In this document: positions 39,058 to 50,337 of the stretch, piece by piece | Numbering within the stretch: position 1 is the first letter of the stretch | Layout: each line of letters begins with the position of its first letter | DNA from: Brachionus koreanus | Taxonomy: Eukaryota > Rotifera > Eurotatoria > Ploima > Brachionidae | DNA length: 52,887 nucleotides | Assembly (NCBI GenBank): GCA_016987375.1 | Contig: PJRA01000412.1 | Location: forward strand, 391,693 to 444,579 | Reading direction: 5' to 3' | Made by a program: the position numbers and the translations under genes | The notes under the pieces: model-generated | What the model was told of the DNA's origin: nothing | The model's database searches: none | The model's input: only the letters and a program-made list of their open reading frames with translations

Positions 39058-39615
39058 ACAAAAACAGGCAAAATACACTGTTTGGTAGCTGTTTTTTGGT
39101 AGTTTTCGCGTTTGAAACGTGAGCGTTTTTGGACCAAAAAAACGAGCGAAAAACACTCTAAAAACAAAAAAAAATATTTTATTTAGAGTGTTTTTAAACC
39201 GTTTTGACGCGCCAAAAACAGTTTAAGCCTACAACACACAAAAACAATAATTAATAAAAACAATAATCAAATTATATTCTTAAAAAACTACTAAAAAAAT
39301 CCTGAATAAAAATCTAATGCTCCTGTATTGAATAAAATTAAAAAAAAACAACCTAAAACGCTCTAAGAACAAATAAAAAACACCTCAAACACCAAAAAAC
39401 GTTTAAAAAACACCCTACTTTTTAATATTTTTGAAAAATGTGTTGAATTTTTTTATGTTAAATTTTCTTTTAATTTAAGTATTTATTACATTTTTCTAAA
39501 TTTTTGTCTTTGTACATTTTTTTTTAAACAAAAATAATAAATTTTTTTTTTTCTGGTAGTTTTACCCCCGTTTATCGTATATTTCGTTTAAACAGTGTTT
39601 TTTGCCTGTTTTTGT
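39058..39615. mobile_element. 558 bp element with 26 bp terminal inverted repeats
   Basis: The left end ACAAAAACAGGCAAAATACA (26 bases in all, ending CTGTTT) is complemented at 39590-39615 with a single mismatch (AAACAGTG at one edge, GCCTGTTTTTGT at the other). Internally it is rich in AAAACACTCTAAAAAC-type words on both strands, which further fold on each other. There is no open reading frame. It is best read as a non-autonomous DNA transposon; the superfamily and the target duplication are not clear. Confidence 0.7.
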
Positions 39616-39947
39616 TTTTGTAGAAGTTCTCAAATTGGTCCAAATTGGGACCCAAGACAATAGATATTAATTCATAAAAAATATGATTGTTTGAATATTT
39701 GGTAAAAAATTGCATAGTAAAAGATTTTTAATTAGTATAAAAATTAGTTTAATAGCGAAAAATTTTATTTCCCAAAAATGTTTTGTAAATGCTATATTAT
39801 TCAATTGAGTAAATTTTTTAAAAATGGAAAATTCAAGAAATCCTTGAATTTTTGAGGCATTTAGAGAATGATAACAATAATTAAACTAAATTCTTATTTG
39901 GATATTAGTAACTTAATTACAGTTTTAGCTATTGTAATAACCAAAGT

Positions 39948-40074
39948 AGTGTTGGGTGGCGGCCAAGCCTGGCCGGTCTATCCGCCTTTATCACCGTCAG
40001 TTTAGGCGGGCTTGCTCCTTAATAAAAATTTTTTTTTGGCCGCATCAGCGGCCGCTTGTACGGCTTCCAACACT
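39948..40074. mobile_element. Short MITE with GTGTTGG ends and TA flanks (copy 2)
   Basis: About 125 bases starting GTGTTGGGTGGCGGCCAAGC and ending, in reverse complement, GTGTTGGAAGCCGTACAAGC. The two ends thus agree over about 25 bases. TA dinucleotides sit directly outside both ends (39947-39948 and 40074-40075). The element is strikingly GC-rich (GGCCGG, GCGGCCGC) against the surrounding sequence. No coding capacity. Confidence 0.7.
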
Positions 40075-40255
40075 AAAATAAAAAAAAATTTTTTATTATC
40101 AAACTTTAAAATTGAGCAAAAAAATCCTTTTATTTTTAAAGAAAATCCCATATAGTCCAAATTTTCGAAAACTAAAATTTTTATTCAATTTTGATTAATT
40201 AAATAAATTTATTTTTAAAAAATTTAATTTCTTAATTTTAAGTGATGTGAAGGTT

Positions 40256-41894
40256 TTAAAAAATTCTACATTCGTCATGAAAAGGCTCAAAAGTTTTAAG
40301 ATCGCGCCATGTTGGGGGCAAACCATTCAACAGATGTTTTTCGCAGCTTGTACATTTGGCGTTGAACAAATCTTTAAAATTTTTTATCCATTTCTAAATT
40401 ATAATTTTAGATAGATGTATTAGCGAAAAAATCTCCAACAAACCATCAAATTCCTCAAGTGATTTATTCCAAATTCGGTTTTAAAAAAAGTCCAAGCAAC
40501 TATGCAATTTTTCTCTAGTTTCTCAAAAACCAAAGATTTATTTTTATGATCAAAATCCTAAACAAAATATATAATTTTTGAATTTAAGTAAAAGATCAAA
40601 TACATAAAAACAGATTTCCTCTGATGGCTTATTGTTGGCATAAATATTCAAAATGCGACTGTCCAAAGGACGAACTTGAAGCTTTTCAACACTAGCATCA
40701 AAAAGCAAAAAAACAAATTTAAAATTTTGAGGCATTATTAGCTAAAATATGAAGACTTAAAAAATCAATCGTAAAAAAAATTTTAAATTACATCTAAAAC
40801 AAATTGATGGTCTGATTTTTGAGCAGCTACAACTTTAAATTCAGGACTACCCAGTAAACTAGAAACAAATTTTTCCAGTTCCCTTTATAGAAAAATATCT
40901 ATTATATGAATATTCTTTGAATGGTTAATTAGTTACTCTTTTTTAAAAACTCTACTATGAGGCCTTGTCTTAATTGATTTTAATTCTGAATATGATTGCT
41001 GAAATCGCTTGTAAACACCCAGACTAGTCAGATTGGAGGTTTCTTGAAACTTTGAAAAAAATTTTGTAAAAAGTCTTTACTTAATTAATACTAAATTTGT
41101 CAATAATTACTTTGCTTAAATATCTATATTTGCTTAAAAGAGTAGTGGAACTAGGCGTCTTTTTTTCTTCAAAATTTTGACCAAGTAAAACTGAAAAATA
41201 ATCAGCCTGCCACGGCTGAACATTTGTCGAACCTTGAAACGGAATCAGCATAGTAATAGGCTTTAGATCTTTAATTATTTTTTGTAAATCCCTTCAAAAA
41301 TAATTTAATTCAAATTAATTTTAAAATTAAAATTTACTCAGACGACTTGTTTATGTGATCAATTTTGAATTTCATGAATTCATTGTCTGTCTTTTCAAAA
41401 AATTCAGCTTCGCTCTCGCTCAGGTTTTGATTTTTTTCAAAATTTTCATTTGAACTTGATTGCTCAGTATCGGCTTGGGTATTTGCAGGAGGATTTTGAT
41501 TGTAGGGGTTAGAGACGCTCATTGGAGTTCCAATCGAACTTGTTTGTGCAGTTTGTACAGCTGGAATTGATTTTGGAGCTTCCTGATTCTCACCGAGTTG
41601 TTTGTTAATTTTTAAAATTGCATAGTTATTGGCTGAATTAGCCTTTCCAACATTTTCCAATATTGCATGAATACCTTGTTTTATGTTAGCAACTAGAGCA
41701 ATGGCTTCATACATATCTTGAATTTTTTTAAGATCAGGATCTATGACTGGTTGATTTGGTTGATGAGGCAATGCAGAAGCACCAGACTGTTGAGCCGCTG
41801 GTTGATTGACAAAACCAGCTGAAATCTGTTGGCCTGGTATACCAGCTGGTGTTTGGCGCTGAATCGGATTTTGTATAGCAATGTGAGTTGCCAT
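40256..41894 (-). CDS. MED27: Mediator complex subunit 27
   Basis: Seven minus-strand exons: 41894-41338, 41291-41111, 41049-40937, 40882-40792, 40741-40604, 40557-40444, 40393-40256. They total 443 residues with closed phases and introns of 46-61 bases. The C-terminus is diagnostic: KCTSCEKHLLNGLPPTWRDL and FEPFHDEC match the human ending (CQRCGKFLQDGLPPTWRD, then FHDTC), preserving the Cys-x-x-Cys / His / Cys zinc-type set. Upstream, WTFFKTEFGINHLRNLMKWI matches the helix before it. The N-terminal exon is Gln/Pro/Ser/Asn-rich around a helical core (DLKKIQDMYEAIALVANIKQ). It makes the protein about 130 residues longer than human MED27 (311). MED27 sits in the upper tail region of Mediator, which links activators to RNA polymerase II in the nucleus. 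The middle exons are weakly conserved and were assigned by frame continuity. Confidence 0.88.
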
Positions 41895-43587
41895 TTTTAT
41901 TCAACATAAACTTCTTAAACAGAATAAAATTTCAAATTTCAATTTTTTTTTAATTTAAAAGTGTTCCAAAAATTGTCTTTTTAATTTTTTTTGCTAGTTC
42001 TATCGAAAATTGGTAATTCATTTTTTTAAGTTTTTAAACTTTCATTTTTTTAATTATTTGTTTTTTAACTAAAATTAGTGTGAAACTAAAATTAATCTAA
42101 TAGATTAAAAAGTTTCAATTGCGACAAAATTTAATTATTAAGTTAATTAGATCAGAAATTTTATTCAATTGATACATCTTCTTAGAAAAAAAGAATTTTT
42201 GAAAAAAAATAATGATAATATTGAATTTTATTTACAAAATATAATAGAAATCTCAAAAAATTTCAAAAAAAAATCAAGCATGTAAAATATTTCAATATCA
42301 ATTTTTTGGCTTTTTGGTTTTTAAACATTTAAGCTTTTGTTTAATATTAAACATTTAATTTTGACATTTTGATATCAAATATCAAACGGTTAGATTTTGT
42401 TTTTTAAATTTATTATCTAGTTTCGAATTTTAAATTTTAAAAGCTAATAAAAATTTTATTATTTGTCAAAAAAATATTAAGAATGAAATTAAAATTTAAA
42501 AAAAAATAGCTTAAATATTTAAATGTGAAAAATTGAAAAAAAAATTGGTTGTAAGCATTTTGGAATTTTTTAACTAGAAATAAAGTATTATACTGTAATC
42601 TTACTTAATTTTTCGTAAAATTACATATCTTTACCAGACTTGTTTACTAGAAGTCACAAGTTTTAAGTCGAGTTAATACTTTTTTAACATTTAAAGGACC
42701 GGTGTCAATTTGACACCATCTTTATGCTTATATAACTTATAAATGGTCATTCATAAACACTTAAAAGTTTCTTAATTTGTTACTATGGATAAATTTTTTA
42801 AAATAAAATTAAATGTTAAATTATGTTTCAAAACATTGTTTTTTCACATTTTTTTATTAAATTAAATTGTTTACAAATTAAGGAATATAATTAATTAAAA
42901 ATTTTTTATTATAGGCTTTTTTTTTATTAATATATAATCTATTTGACTCGTTTTTATACTTTACTTTTTTTCAATGAAAATAAAATTATTTTGAAATAAA
43001 AATAAAATAATTTAATAATATTTTTGTTTTAATATATGATTGAAAAAAAATTTTGAATAATGATTACATTTATTTAATAAAAAACAAATAAAGGAATTAC
43101 AAAAGGGGTTCAAAAGGCCCATTAGGCCTTTGAGTGTTAAATAATTTTTTTTTTTTGTTAATTTCATTTTATTTTTTGCATTTTTGATCGAACTTTAAAA
43201 TAACTTTAAATAAGTCAAGTCATAACATTGACTTAAATTTTAGTGACTTATAAACAAGTCTGATCTTTACCAACTAATATTCACGTAAGATTGCCTAAGC
43301 TTATAAAAAATATCGTAAAACTACTTAAAGTAACGTTATTTAGCCAATTCTTGGCCTTTTAAAAAAGAACTATATTTAAAATTGTTTTTTTATTAATTTT
43401 AAAAGAAATACAAAAAAGAATATTCCTACGACTTTTGACTGTATTGAAGGATAAAAATTTTTAAATGAATGAATGTACACTGATTTGATTTTTATAAGCT
43501 CACTAATTAAAATTTGTTTTATTTTTTAAATTTATTTTATTCTATAATACAATTTACTGATTTAATATATATTTTTTAAAATTTCAA
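41895..43587. other. Intergenic, no gene seen
   Basis: AT-rich spacer between MED27 and the Kelch gene, both minus strand. It should contain the MED27 promoter and the Kelch gene's 3'UTR. The less AT-rich word AAAGGGGTTCAAAAGGCCC near 43102 may belong to a repeat, but nothing is recognisable. Confidence 0.5.
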
Positions 43588-46500
43588 TCAATACTCATCG
43601 TCTTTTTTAATTGAGTTATTTTGTTCATCTGAATTTTTTCTTATTAATTGAGCTCTTTGCTTAAAATTGCTTAAATGACGTTGATCATTTATAGGAGGAA
43701 CATAAACCAGACAAGCACCAGCTCTTGGCGTATTCAAAGATTGAATCTAAAGTTAAAAAAATTAAGATGATGTTATAAAAATTGAGCTTAGACAAAGTTT
43801 TACTTTTGTCCATTCATTTTTTATTGGATCAAATCTTTCACATTCATTTCTGAAATGAGAATTTAAATCAAAACCACCAGCAATATAAATATAATTTGTG
43901 CTTAAATTTGATGCCGAAATAGCTTCTCTTGCCCTCATTATATTTGTGATCATTGTCCATTGATCGTTTTTTGGATCATATCTCTCTCCGCAATCATACC
44001 TGCTATTATTAGCTAGAGTACTTGTATTTTCATGCCCACCAATTGCATAGATAAATCCATTCAGAGCAGTGACAGCAACGGCTCCACGACGCTTGTACAT
44101 CGATGCACACACTGTCCATCTATTTGTTAATGGGTTGAATTGCTCCACTGAATTTAAACATACATTGGCGTCTCTACCGCCCACAGCATACAACAAATTA
44201 CCAATCACCGCAATACCTAGAGTGCTTCGAGCATTGCTCATAGACGCCACATAGCTCCAAGTCTTGCTATCCAAATCAAATCGCTCGACTGTGCTCAAAA
44301 AAGACCATCCATCGTGGCCGCCAACAGCATACAAAATAGATGGTTCAGTTCCAATGAATGTTGATTGAAGACCATGTCTATGAGTAATCATGGGTGTTGA
44401 AGTAGACCATGCTTCTTTAATTATGTTAAAACAATCTACGGTGTTCAGTGTTTTAAGACCATCACGACCTCCAACTATATAAAGAAATTCTGAATGTAAA
44501 ATTGCCACGCCGAATTGAAGTCTTTTTAAAGCATTAGTGTTCGTATGACTGGTATTTGGATTGTTTCCACTCGAGTTGGATCCACTCAGTTGTGAACTTG
44601 TTATGCAATTTATACTGGACTTGAACGATGTCCACTTATCTATTCTACAATCGTATTTTTCTATAAAACTGGGAGCTGGTGAAGTACGAGTTGTGTCAAT
44701 GCCTCCGATACATAGAAGATATCCTACCTGAATTAAAATTAATTCATTTAAATAGTCTTGAAAGATATTAGTGTTATTATTTATTATTTAAATTTTTTAA
44801 ACTAAAAATTATAGATTTTTAGACACAAAGATTTTAAATTTTTTATTGAAATGATAAAATGACCAACTAAATTGATAATCGAAATAAATAAAATGAACAA
44901 TATTCTAATGTCTGCCTATTTTAAATTCAATATTCCGATACAATTCCAAATTATAAAGCAAAGTTCTAATGAAGTCAAAAGAATTCTAGATTCACTCCCG
45001 GTACAGACAGTGACAAACCAATTAAGCTTTTCCTGAAAAGCGAAATCTTAGAAACAGTCAATTCCTATCGCTATCTCAGTATGAATAACAGACTTGAGTC
45101 AACAGTGGGGAAGAATAATCAAAAACACGAATAGTGTCTCGTTTCTCATCAAACAACTCAAACAACTCGGCTTCAAATCGCATTTTCTCGTGACTGTCTT
45201 CAAAAGTCTATGTATTAGTCACTTCGATTATAACAGACCCGTTTTGTTATCAGCGATCTGCGAAATTCAATGTGTCTAATAAAAGTTTCTAAATTGCTTG
45301 CCGATCCTTATAACTCTTTATCACAGAAATATAAAAATGTCTACCGCTCTAATTCTTTATTCAGGTTTAAAAAAAAAAGCAAGAACAAAGATCTACAATG
45401 ATAGAAGTATACAAAAATATATACGAACTCTAAGAATATGTAAAACAACACTAAATAACATCAAAATAGACTCGACCTAAAACCTTTTTTTTATTCTTAA
45501 TTCTTAAAAAAAACATATATATAAAGTAATTCACAGATATAGTACTGTAATAATCGGTGTATGTCATTAACTGTGCCATTTATATTTATTCAATAAACTA
45601 AACTAAACTAAATCATTTTAAAAATTAAAAAAATTGAAGAGGATAATTAGAAAAGTCTTAAAGAAAAAAAAAAAGCATTAAATTGTAAGAATAAATTCTT
45701 TTATTTTATAACGATTGAATAATTAATGTTATTTTTTTTAGTTTTAAATATTAATAGTTTAAAATAGGGCAAAAAACTTTTAAAAAATATCACTTAATTT
45801 TAAATATTAAATTAACTTTATATTTTTAATTATTAATTATTTAATATATTGATTATTAATTTTATTTATTTTAATATTATATTATAATTTTAAATATTAA
45901 TATTAAATTAACGCCAGAATTGGCGTTGGAAAAATATCTTTACAGTAAAAAAAAACTCTATTTTTTATCAATTTTTGTAAATAGTCAAGATAACACTTTG
46001 ACACTTTCTTAATTACTTAGCTTTACCCTAAAAAAAAATATTAGAAAAAAAAAATTTTTAAAAAAAAATTAATAAATTATTTCATTCACTTCATTTTAAT
46101 TATTCGAAATAATAAACTTATTAAAAAAAAATATTATTTTATAAATTTCTTCATTAATAACCAAAATTTTCTTTAAATTCAATATCAAAGAAAAGCGATC
46201 ACAGCAGCATTTTGTTCAGAATTCTGTCTTGATTTATAATAAAGAGAAGAAAAAAACAATTAAATGAATAATAATTAGTAAAATTAAAATAGATAAAAAA
46301 ATTAGCATTAAAATTATTTTTATTTTTTTAGTTTTTTGGATAATACTTAAACATTGTCTTATACACTACATTCTTTTTTTTTTATTTTTAAAAATTTTTT
46401 TTTACATCGCCTATTAGGCGTTAACTGAAATAAATAAATAAACAAAGAGGCTCAGACTAGTCACTAAAATAATGAAAAAATCATTGAATTTAAGACTTTG

Positions 46501-47512
46501 ACCGAAGTAATAAGAAAGATTTTTTCGAAACTTGAGACTCTGTTTTTTAAGATTGTATTTTAATTGCCTTTTAGACAACTCTAATAAAAATGTGAAATTT
46601 TCTTACTGTAGATTTTCGGGGCGCAGTCCGACTGTTTGGCGAGGTAATAAACTTTTCCGGAATAAGATGATAGCTCATTGCCTCGAGCATCAGAGACTGG
46701 CATCTACAATTATTTTGCAAAAATTCATTAATTTCTATTTGTTTGGCTAAAAAATTTGATTTAAGTAAAGGAAGTTTAATTTTTGTCAATAGTCGGCTAA
46801 TCGAATCTTTTCGCTCCTGCTTGTTCAGTTCTACCCATCTAAAGAGAGTTTCGTAAACAAATTCTTCAGTTGAAATGTTTAAGTATTCGTCATCGAACAG
46901 CTTAGCCAACTCGTTTTCTTCCAGCTCATTCAAAATCTCCAAATTTAAGACCAATTTTTCAAAATTTTCTAACAAATATTTGTAAGATATTTCCTTTAGA
47001 GTGTTTAGTGATTGCTGTTCACTGAACCTATGAATGGACACACAATTCGATATGCTTAAGTTTTTGCATAGAAAATCGCAGCCAAATTTTACAACATTAT
47101 CTAATTGTAAGAAATTAGCCGCATTTAGGATAGAAAAAATGTTGGAGTCGTTAAGATCGATTTTTCCCGTATAAACGTAATCTATCAATGCCTTGAGCGA
47201 GTCACCATCTATGTCGTTTATCTCTATATCTGTTTTAAAGGACTCGGCAAGATTATTAGTGAACATAGCATAGAAATAGTCGCTTATGGAACTGAGTATT
47301 ACTTTGTGGGCTCTAATCTCCAATGTTTTATTGTTACATAACAGATTAACGTCGCATAATTTACCTTTCTCAAACATAGACTCGATTTTTTTGAATGCAA
47401 ATTTATAATGCAAAGCTTGGTCTATATGTGCACTGGTTTTATCTGACTTGAATGAGTTATGAGAAGAGTTGTAAGCCGTCGGTGAATCGTGTAGAGAGTC
47501 ATGTAGCGTCAT
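43588..47512 (-). CDS. KLHL5: BTB-BACK-Kelch protein of the KLHL1/4/5 group
   Basis: Three minus-strand exons: 47512-46607, 44727-43804, 43746-43588, giving 662 residues. Exon 1 encodes the BTB domain (about 40-150; LCDVNLLCNN, RAHKVILSSISDYFYAMFTN) and BACK domain (about 155-260; IKLPLLKSNFLAKQIE). It ends TAPRKST, joined to VGYLLCIGGID. The PRKSTVG junction is typical of KLHL1, KLHL4 and KLHL5. Six Kelch blades follow with paired glycines and tryptophans, for example FLYIVGGRDGLKTLNTV, YAVGGHDGWSFLSTVERF and YAVGGRDANVCLNSVEQF. Between blades 1 and 2 there is a Ser/Asn/Thr-rich insertion of about 30 residues. Such proteins bridge CUL3 ubiquitin ligase to substrates or bind actin. Intron 1 is 1879 bases and holds LINE remnants; intron 2 is 57. 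TTATTTCAG ends 8 bases before the ATG. The exact paralogue is not decidable by eye. Confidence 0.93.
44960..45612 (+). mobile_element. Dead LINE 3' half with (CTAAA)n tail, antisense in KLHL intron 1
   Basis: The plus strand reads, across frameshifts: ILETVNSYRYLSMNNRLEST, WGRIIKNTNSVSFLIKQLKQ, LGFKSHFLVTVFKSL and SHFDYNRPVLLSA. This is the order found after the RT core of CR1-like LINEs (YLG-x-x-x-D, then LRRLG-F, then S-H-L-D-Y-C). A later Lys-rich segment (KNVYRSNSLF) fits the extreme C-terminus. It closes with a tandem AAACT repeat at about 45594-45612, a typical LINE tail. Several stops make it inactive. Confidence 0.7.
46375..46446 (+). mobile_element. LINE 3' end: hairpin plus (TAAA)n tail
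   Basis: After a T-rich run, ACATCGCCTATTAGGCG contains a perfect hairpin (CGCCT-ATT-AGGCG, 46408-46420). It is followed by TTAACTGAAATAAATAAATA. The same order, ACATCGC, hairpin, CTGAA and A/T microsatellite, ends LINE copy A at 8477-8525. This is therefore a 3' terminus of the same or a related family, with almost no body left. Confidence 0.6.
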
Positions 47513-50120
47513 GAGTTTATCTGAAATAACAAAAAAATTTAAATTTTAAATTTTAGAATAATTTTATTTTAAATATGTCAAAAAAAAAAAAAGAAATGAA
47601 AAAATGACAAAGTACGCTTTGAAAAACATGGCAACTAATTGCTTCAAAGTAGAAATTTCAACCTTCTATATCTGACAGAATTAATTTGAATATTTATATT
47701 TGTTTTGAATAAATAAATTCAATTAAGAAAAAAATTGTCGATTTAAATTGAAATTTAAACTTTTTTAAATTTTTTATAAGTCATTTATTTGGTCACTTTT
47801 ACGTCGAACAAGATCTTTACAATATAAGAAAAATATTTTTTCTTTTTCAAAACTAAATTAATTTTTTTATGATAATTTTACTTGTTTTTGTGTTTATGAT
47901 GTTTTAGAAACAGCTGGCAGGTTCTTAAAAACAAACTTTTAACCATTAATGAGATTTTTTTTTTAAATTTAGTCATTTTTTGATTAATCTTTTATTCAAG
48001 AAAATTTTGAACTTTTAGCTATCAAATAAAACAAAAAATTATTTGACTAATATTTAATTTCAAAAGTAAAGACAAACCAAAAGAATAGAAAACTCTATTT
48101 TATAAATATTTTCATTTTAAAATAAATAAACCATTGAATTAAATTTCAAGCGTTATCCTTTTTTAATGTCAATTAATCAACAACAACAACAAAAATTTTT
48201 TAGTGATGTTTTCTTATAAAATAATGATTTATTAAAACTGTTCAAAAAAAAAAAATTTACTTTTGAATAAATCTTCAATAAATGATTATAAAAATCTCAT
48301 TAATATTTATGTTCTACCCTAAAAAGAACAAACTCAAATTAAATTTACCCAACCAATTTCTATTCAAAAAATATTTTATATGAGTTAAGTTTTTTTTTAA
48401 ATAATGATTACATAATAATTCTTATTTCTATCTGAATTTCTAACTGTTTTAAAATTTTACAAACCTTTTCTTTTAAAATACACGTGCTACTTCTTTACAA
48501 TAAAAAACAAGTTTTTATTTTTTATGAGCTTAATACACCAGTAAATTTTACAATGTTCTGCTAAATCATAAAGCCTAATAAGTTCTCTATTTATTCTCCA
48601 GTTTTTTAATTTATCAAGTAAATCAAAAACAGTTTGAATTTAAAATACAAGTTGAAACATAAATTTAAGAATAAAACTCATCAAAATTATTTGTTAATCT
48701 CGCTTTACTAATTTTTTTTGTGTTGAAAACAAAAATCTTAAAATGTTCAATGAAACTTTTGGTCTGAATTTTCCAGTATTCAAAAAAATTGATTAGCAAA
48801 ATTATATTTCTAGACAGATTTAATAAGAAAAAAAAACTCATAAAGCTAAAATAGTTTATTGTTAAGTAAGCTGCTGAAATAGTTAACAATTTTGTTTTAA
48901 ATTAATGTATTTTTCTTTCTCTCAAGTAGTAACTTTTACGTTTCTCATTTTACGTGGTTGCTTATTATAAAAATAATTTTTCGAGCAAATTAGCAAAATA
49001 ACGAAATAAAGTTTAAAAAAAATTGACGCTAAAAATATTTTCTCATACTATTTAAAGTAATTTAGGCATTAAGTTAAAAATATTTATTTAAAGAGTTAAT
49101 TGAGCATAAAATTGGATTATGTCATCTAAGTAAATTGATTTGGTTTACATTCTATTTTTTTTTCATTTTCAATATTGGAAATTAGGCTTTAAAATTTTTT
49201 AAATTTCAAATAAATAGCAAGAATTAATTGTTCAAAATATTTATAAATAAAGATTTAACAATAAATTATTAATAAAAACAAGTTTTTATTTATTTAATAA
49301 ATAATTGTGAGGGAACACCCTTTGGTTTGTTCGAATAGCATTCGCCTTTGTTTAGACCCCCAAATTTGAAATTTTTAGATTTTTACAAAATAAAAAGAGT
49401 AAAAAAGACGATGAAAAATATTTTTGATTTTTTTATTTTAGAGAATTTACCTAAATGTATTTAATAAAAAGAATTAGAATTAGAATTCTATTTTGAATCT
49501 TATCAAGTATTTGAAAAATTAAGATAATAATTATATTCTTTTGTTTGTTGAATCGGTTTTATCTTGGAAATTATTTTACTTTTAGTATAAATAAAGTAAA
49601 CTTAATATATTTTTTATTTTTACTTTTTTAATGGCTAATTAATTAATTTTCTAATAAGAATAAGAAATAATAAACTTTTTAGTTTAGACATACATATAAA
49701 TGGCTTTATATATATGCATATGTTTTTTTTTTATAAATTTAATTAAATGATTAAATGAATAAGAAAAAAGAGAAGAGAGTCTAAGAGTCTTTTGTCAAAT
49801 CTATTATGATTATTATTTCGTGCTGTTTAATAGAAAAAAAATGATAAATCAGCTAATACAACTTTATTTTTACAGGTGATTCCGTAACTGGAATCATCAG
49901 AATATATAAGTAATAAGACTAAATTTTTAGTTTGCTTGGATAATAGATTTTCGTTTGGATAATAGTAATATTAAACTTAAATATACAAAAAAAAAAAATA
50001 AAAAATAAAAATAAATGATTTTAGAATGTGATTTTTTAAAAAAGATTAGAAAGTTCAAATTTAGTATTCATGAAATATGTTAAGGTTGGTTTTTCCAATT
50101 TTAAAAATATTTACTGATAA
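47513..50120. other. Intergenic, no gene seen
   Basis: AT-rich DNA upstream of the Kelch gene. The bases immediately left of its ATG read, on the minus strand, TTATTTCAG and 8 further bases, so a 5'UTR intron or trans-splice site may start here. A small hairpin TGATTCC-GTAACT-GGAATCA at 49877-49896 is present. Nothing else can be supported. Confidence 0.5.
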
Positions 50121-50337
50121 GTGTTGGGTACCGTCAGTTGCAGTTGATAGTTACTTTGATGGCCGTGTATAAAAATTTAATTAAAAAAATTTCAAATATT
50201 AAAATTTGATAGATAAAAATATTGAGTATAAGAAAAAATAATAAAATTTAGGAAAAAAAATTTAACCCCTACGGCCTTTAAGACGGCAAAAAACAAATTT
50301 CGGCGATCTAGTGACTGCCAATCAGTCTACTAAACAC
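50121..50337. mobile_element. MITE-like element with GTGTTGG/AAACAC ends (copy 3)
   Basis: Starts GTGTTGGGTACCGTCAGTTG and ends, in reverse complement, GTGTTTAGTAGACTGATTGG, with moderate agreement over about 30 bases. Inside there are GGCCG and GACGGC words in an AT-rich core, as in the two elements near PWP2. The sequence ACTGAT occurs just outside both ends (50113-50118 and 50342-50347). No coding capacity. Confidence 0.5.

Noticed and set aside
46532..46750. 72-codon plus-strand frame at the end of Kelch exon 1
   Set aside because: Complement of the BACK-domain coding sequence.
49877..49896. Perfect 7-bp hairpin TGATTCC/GGAATCA
   Set aside because: Short and isolated; many such hairpins are expected by chance in 50 kb.
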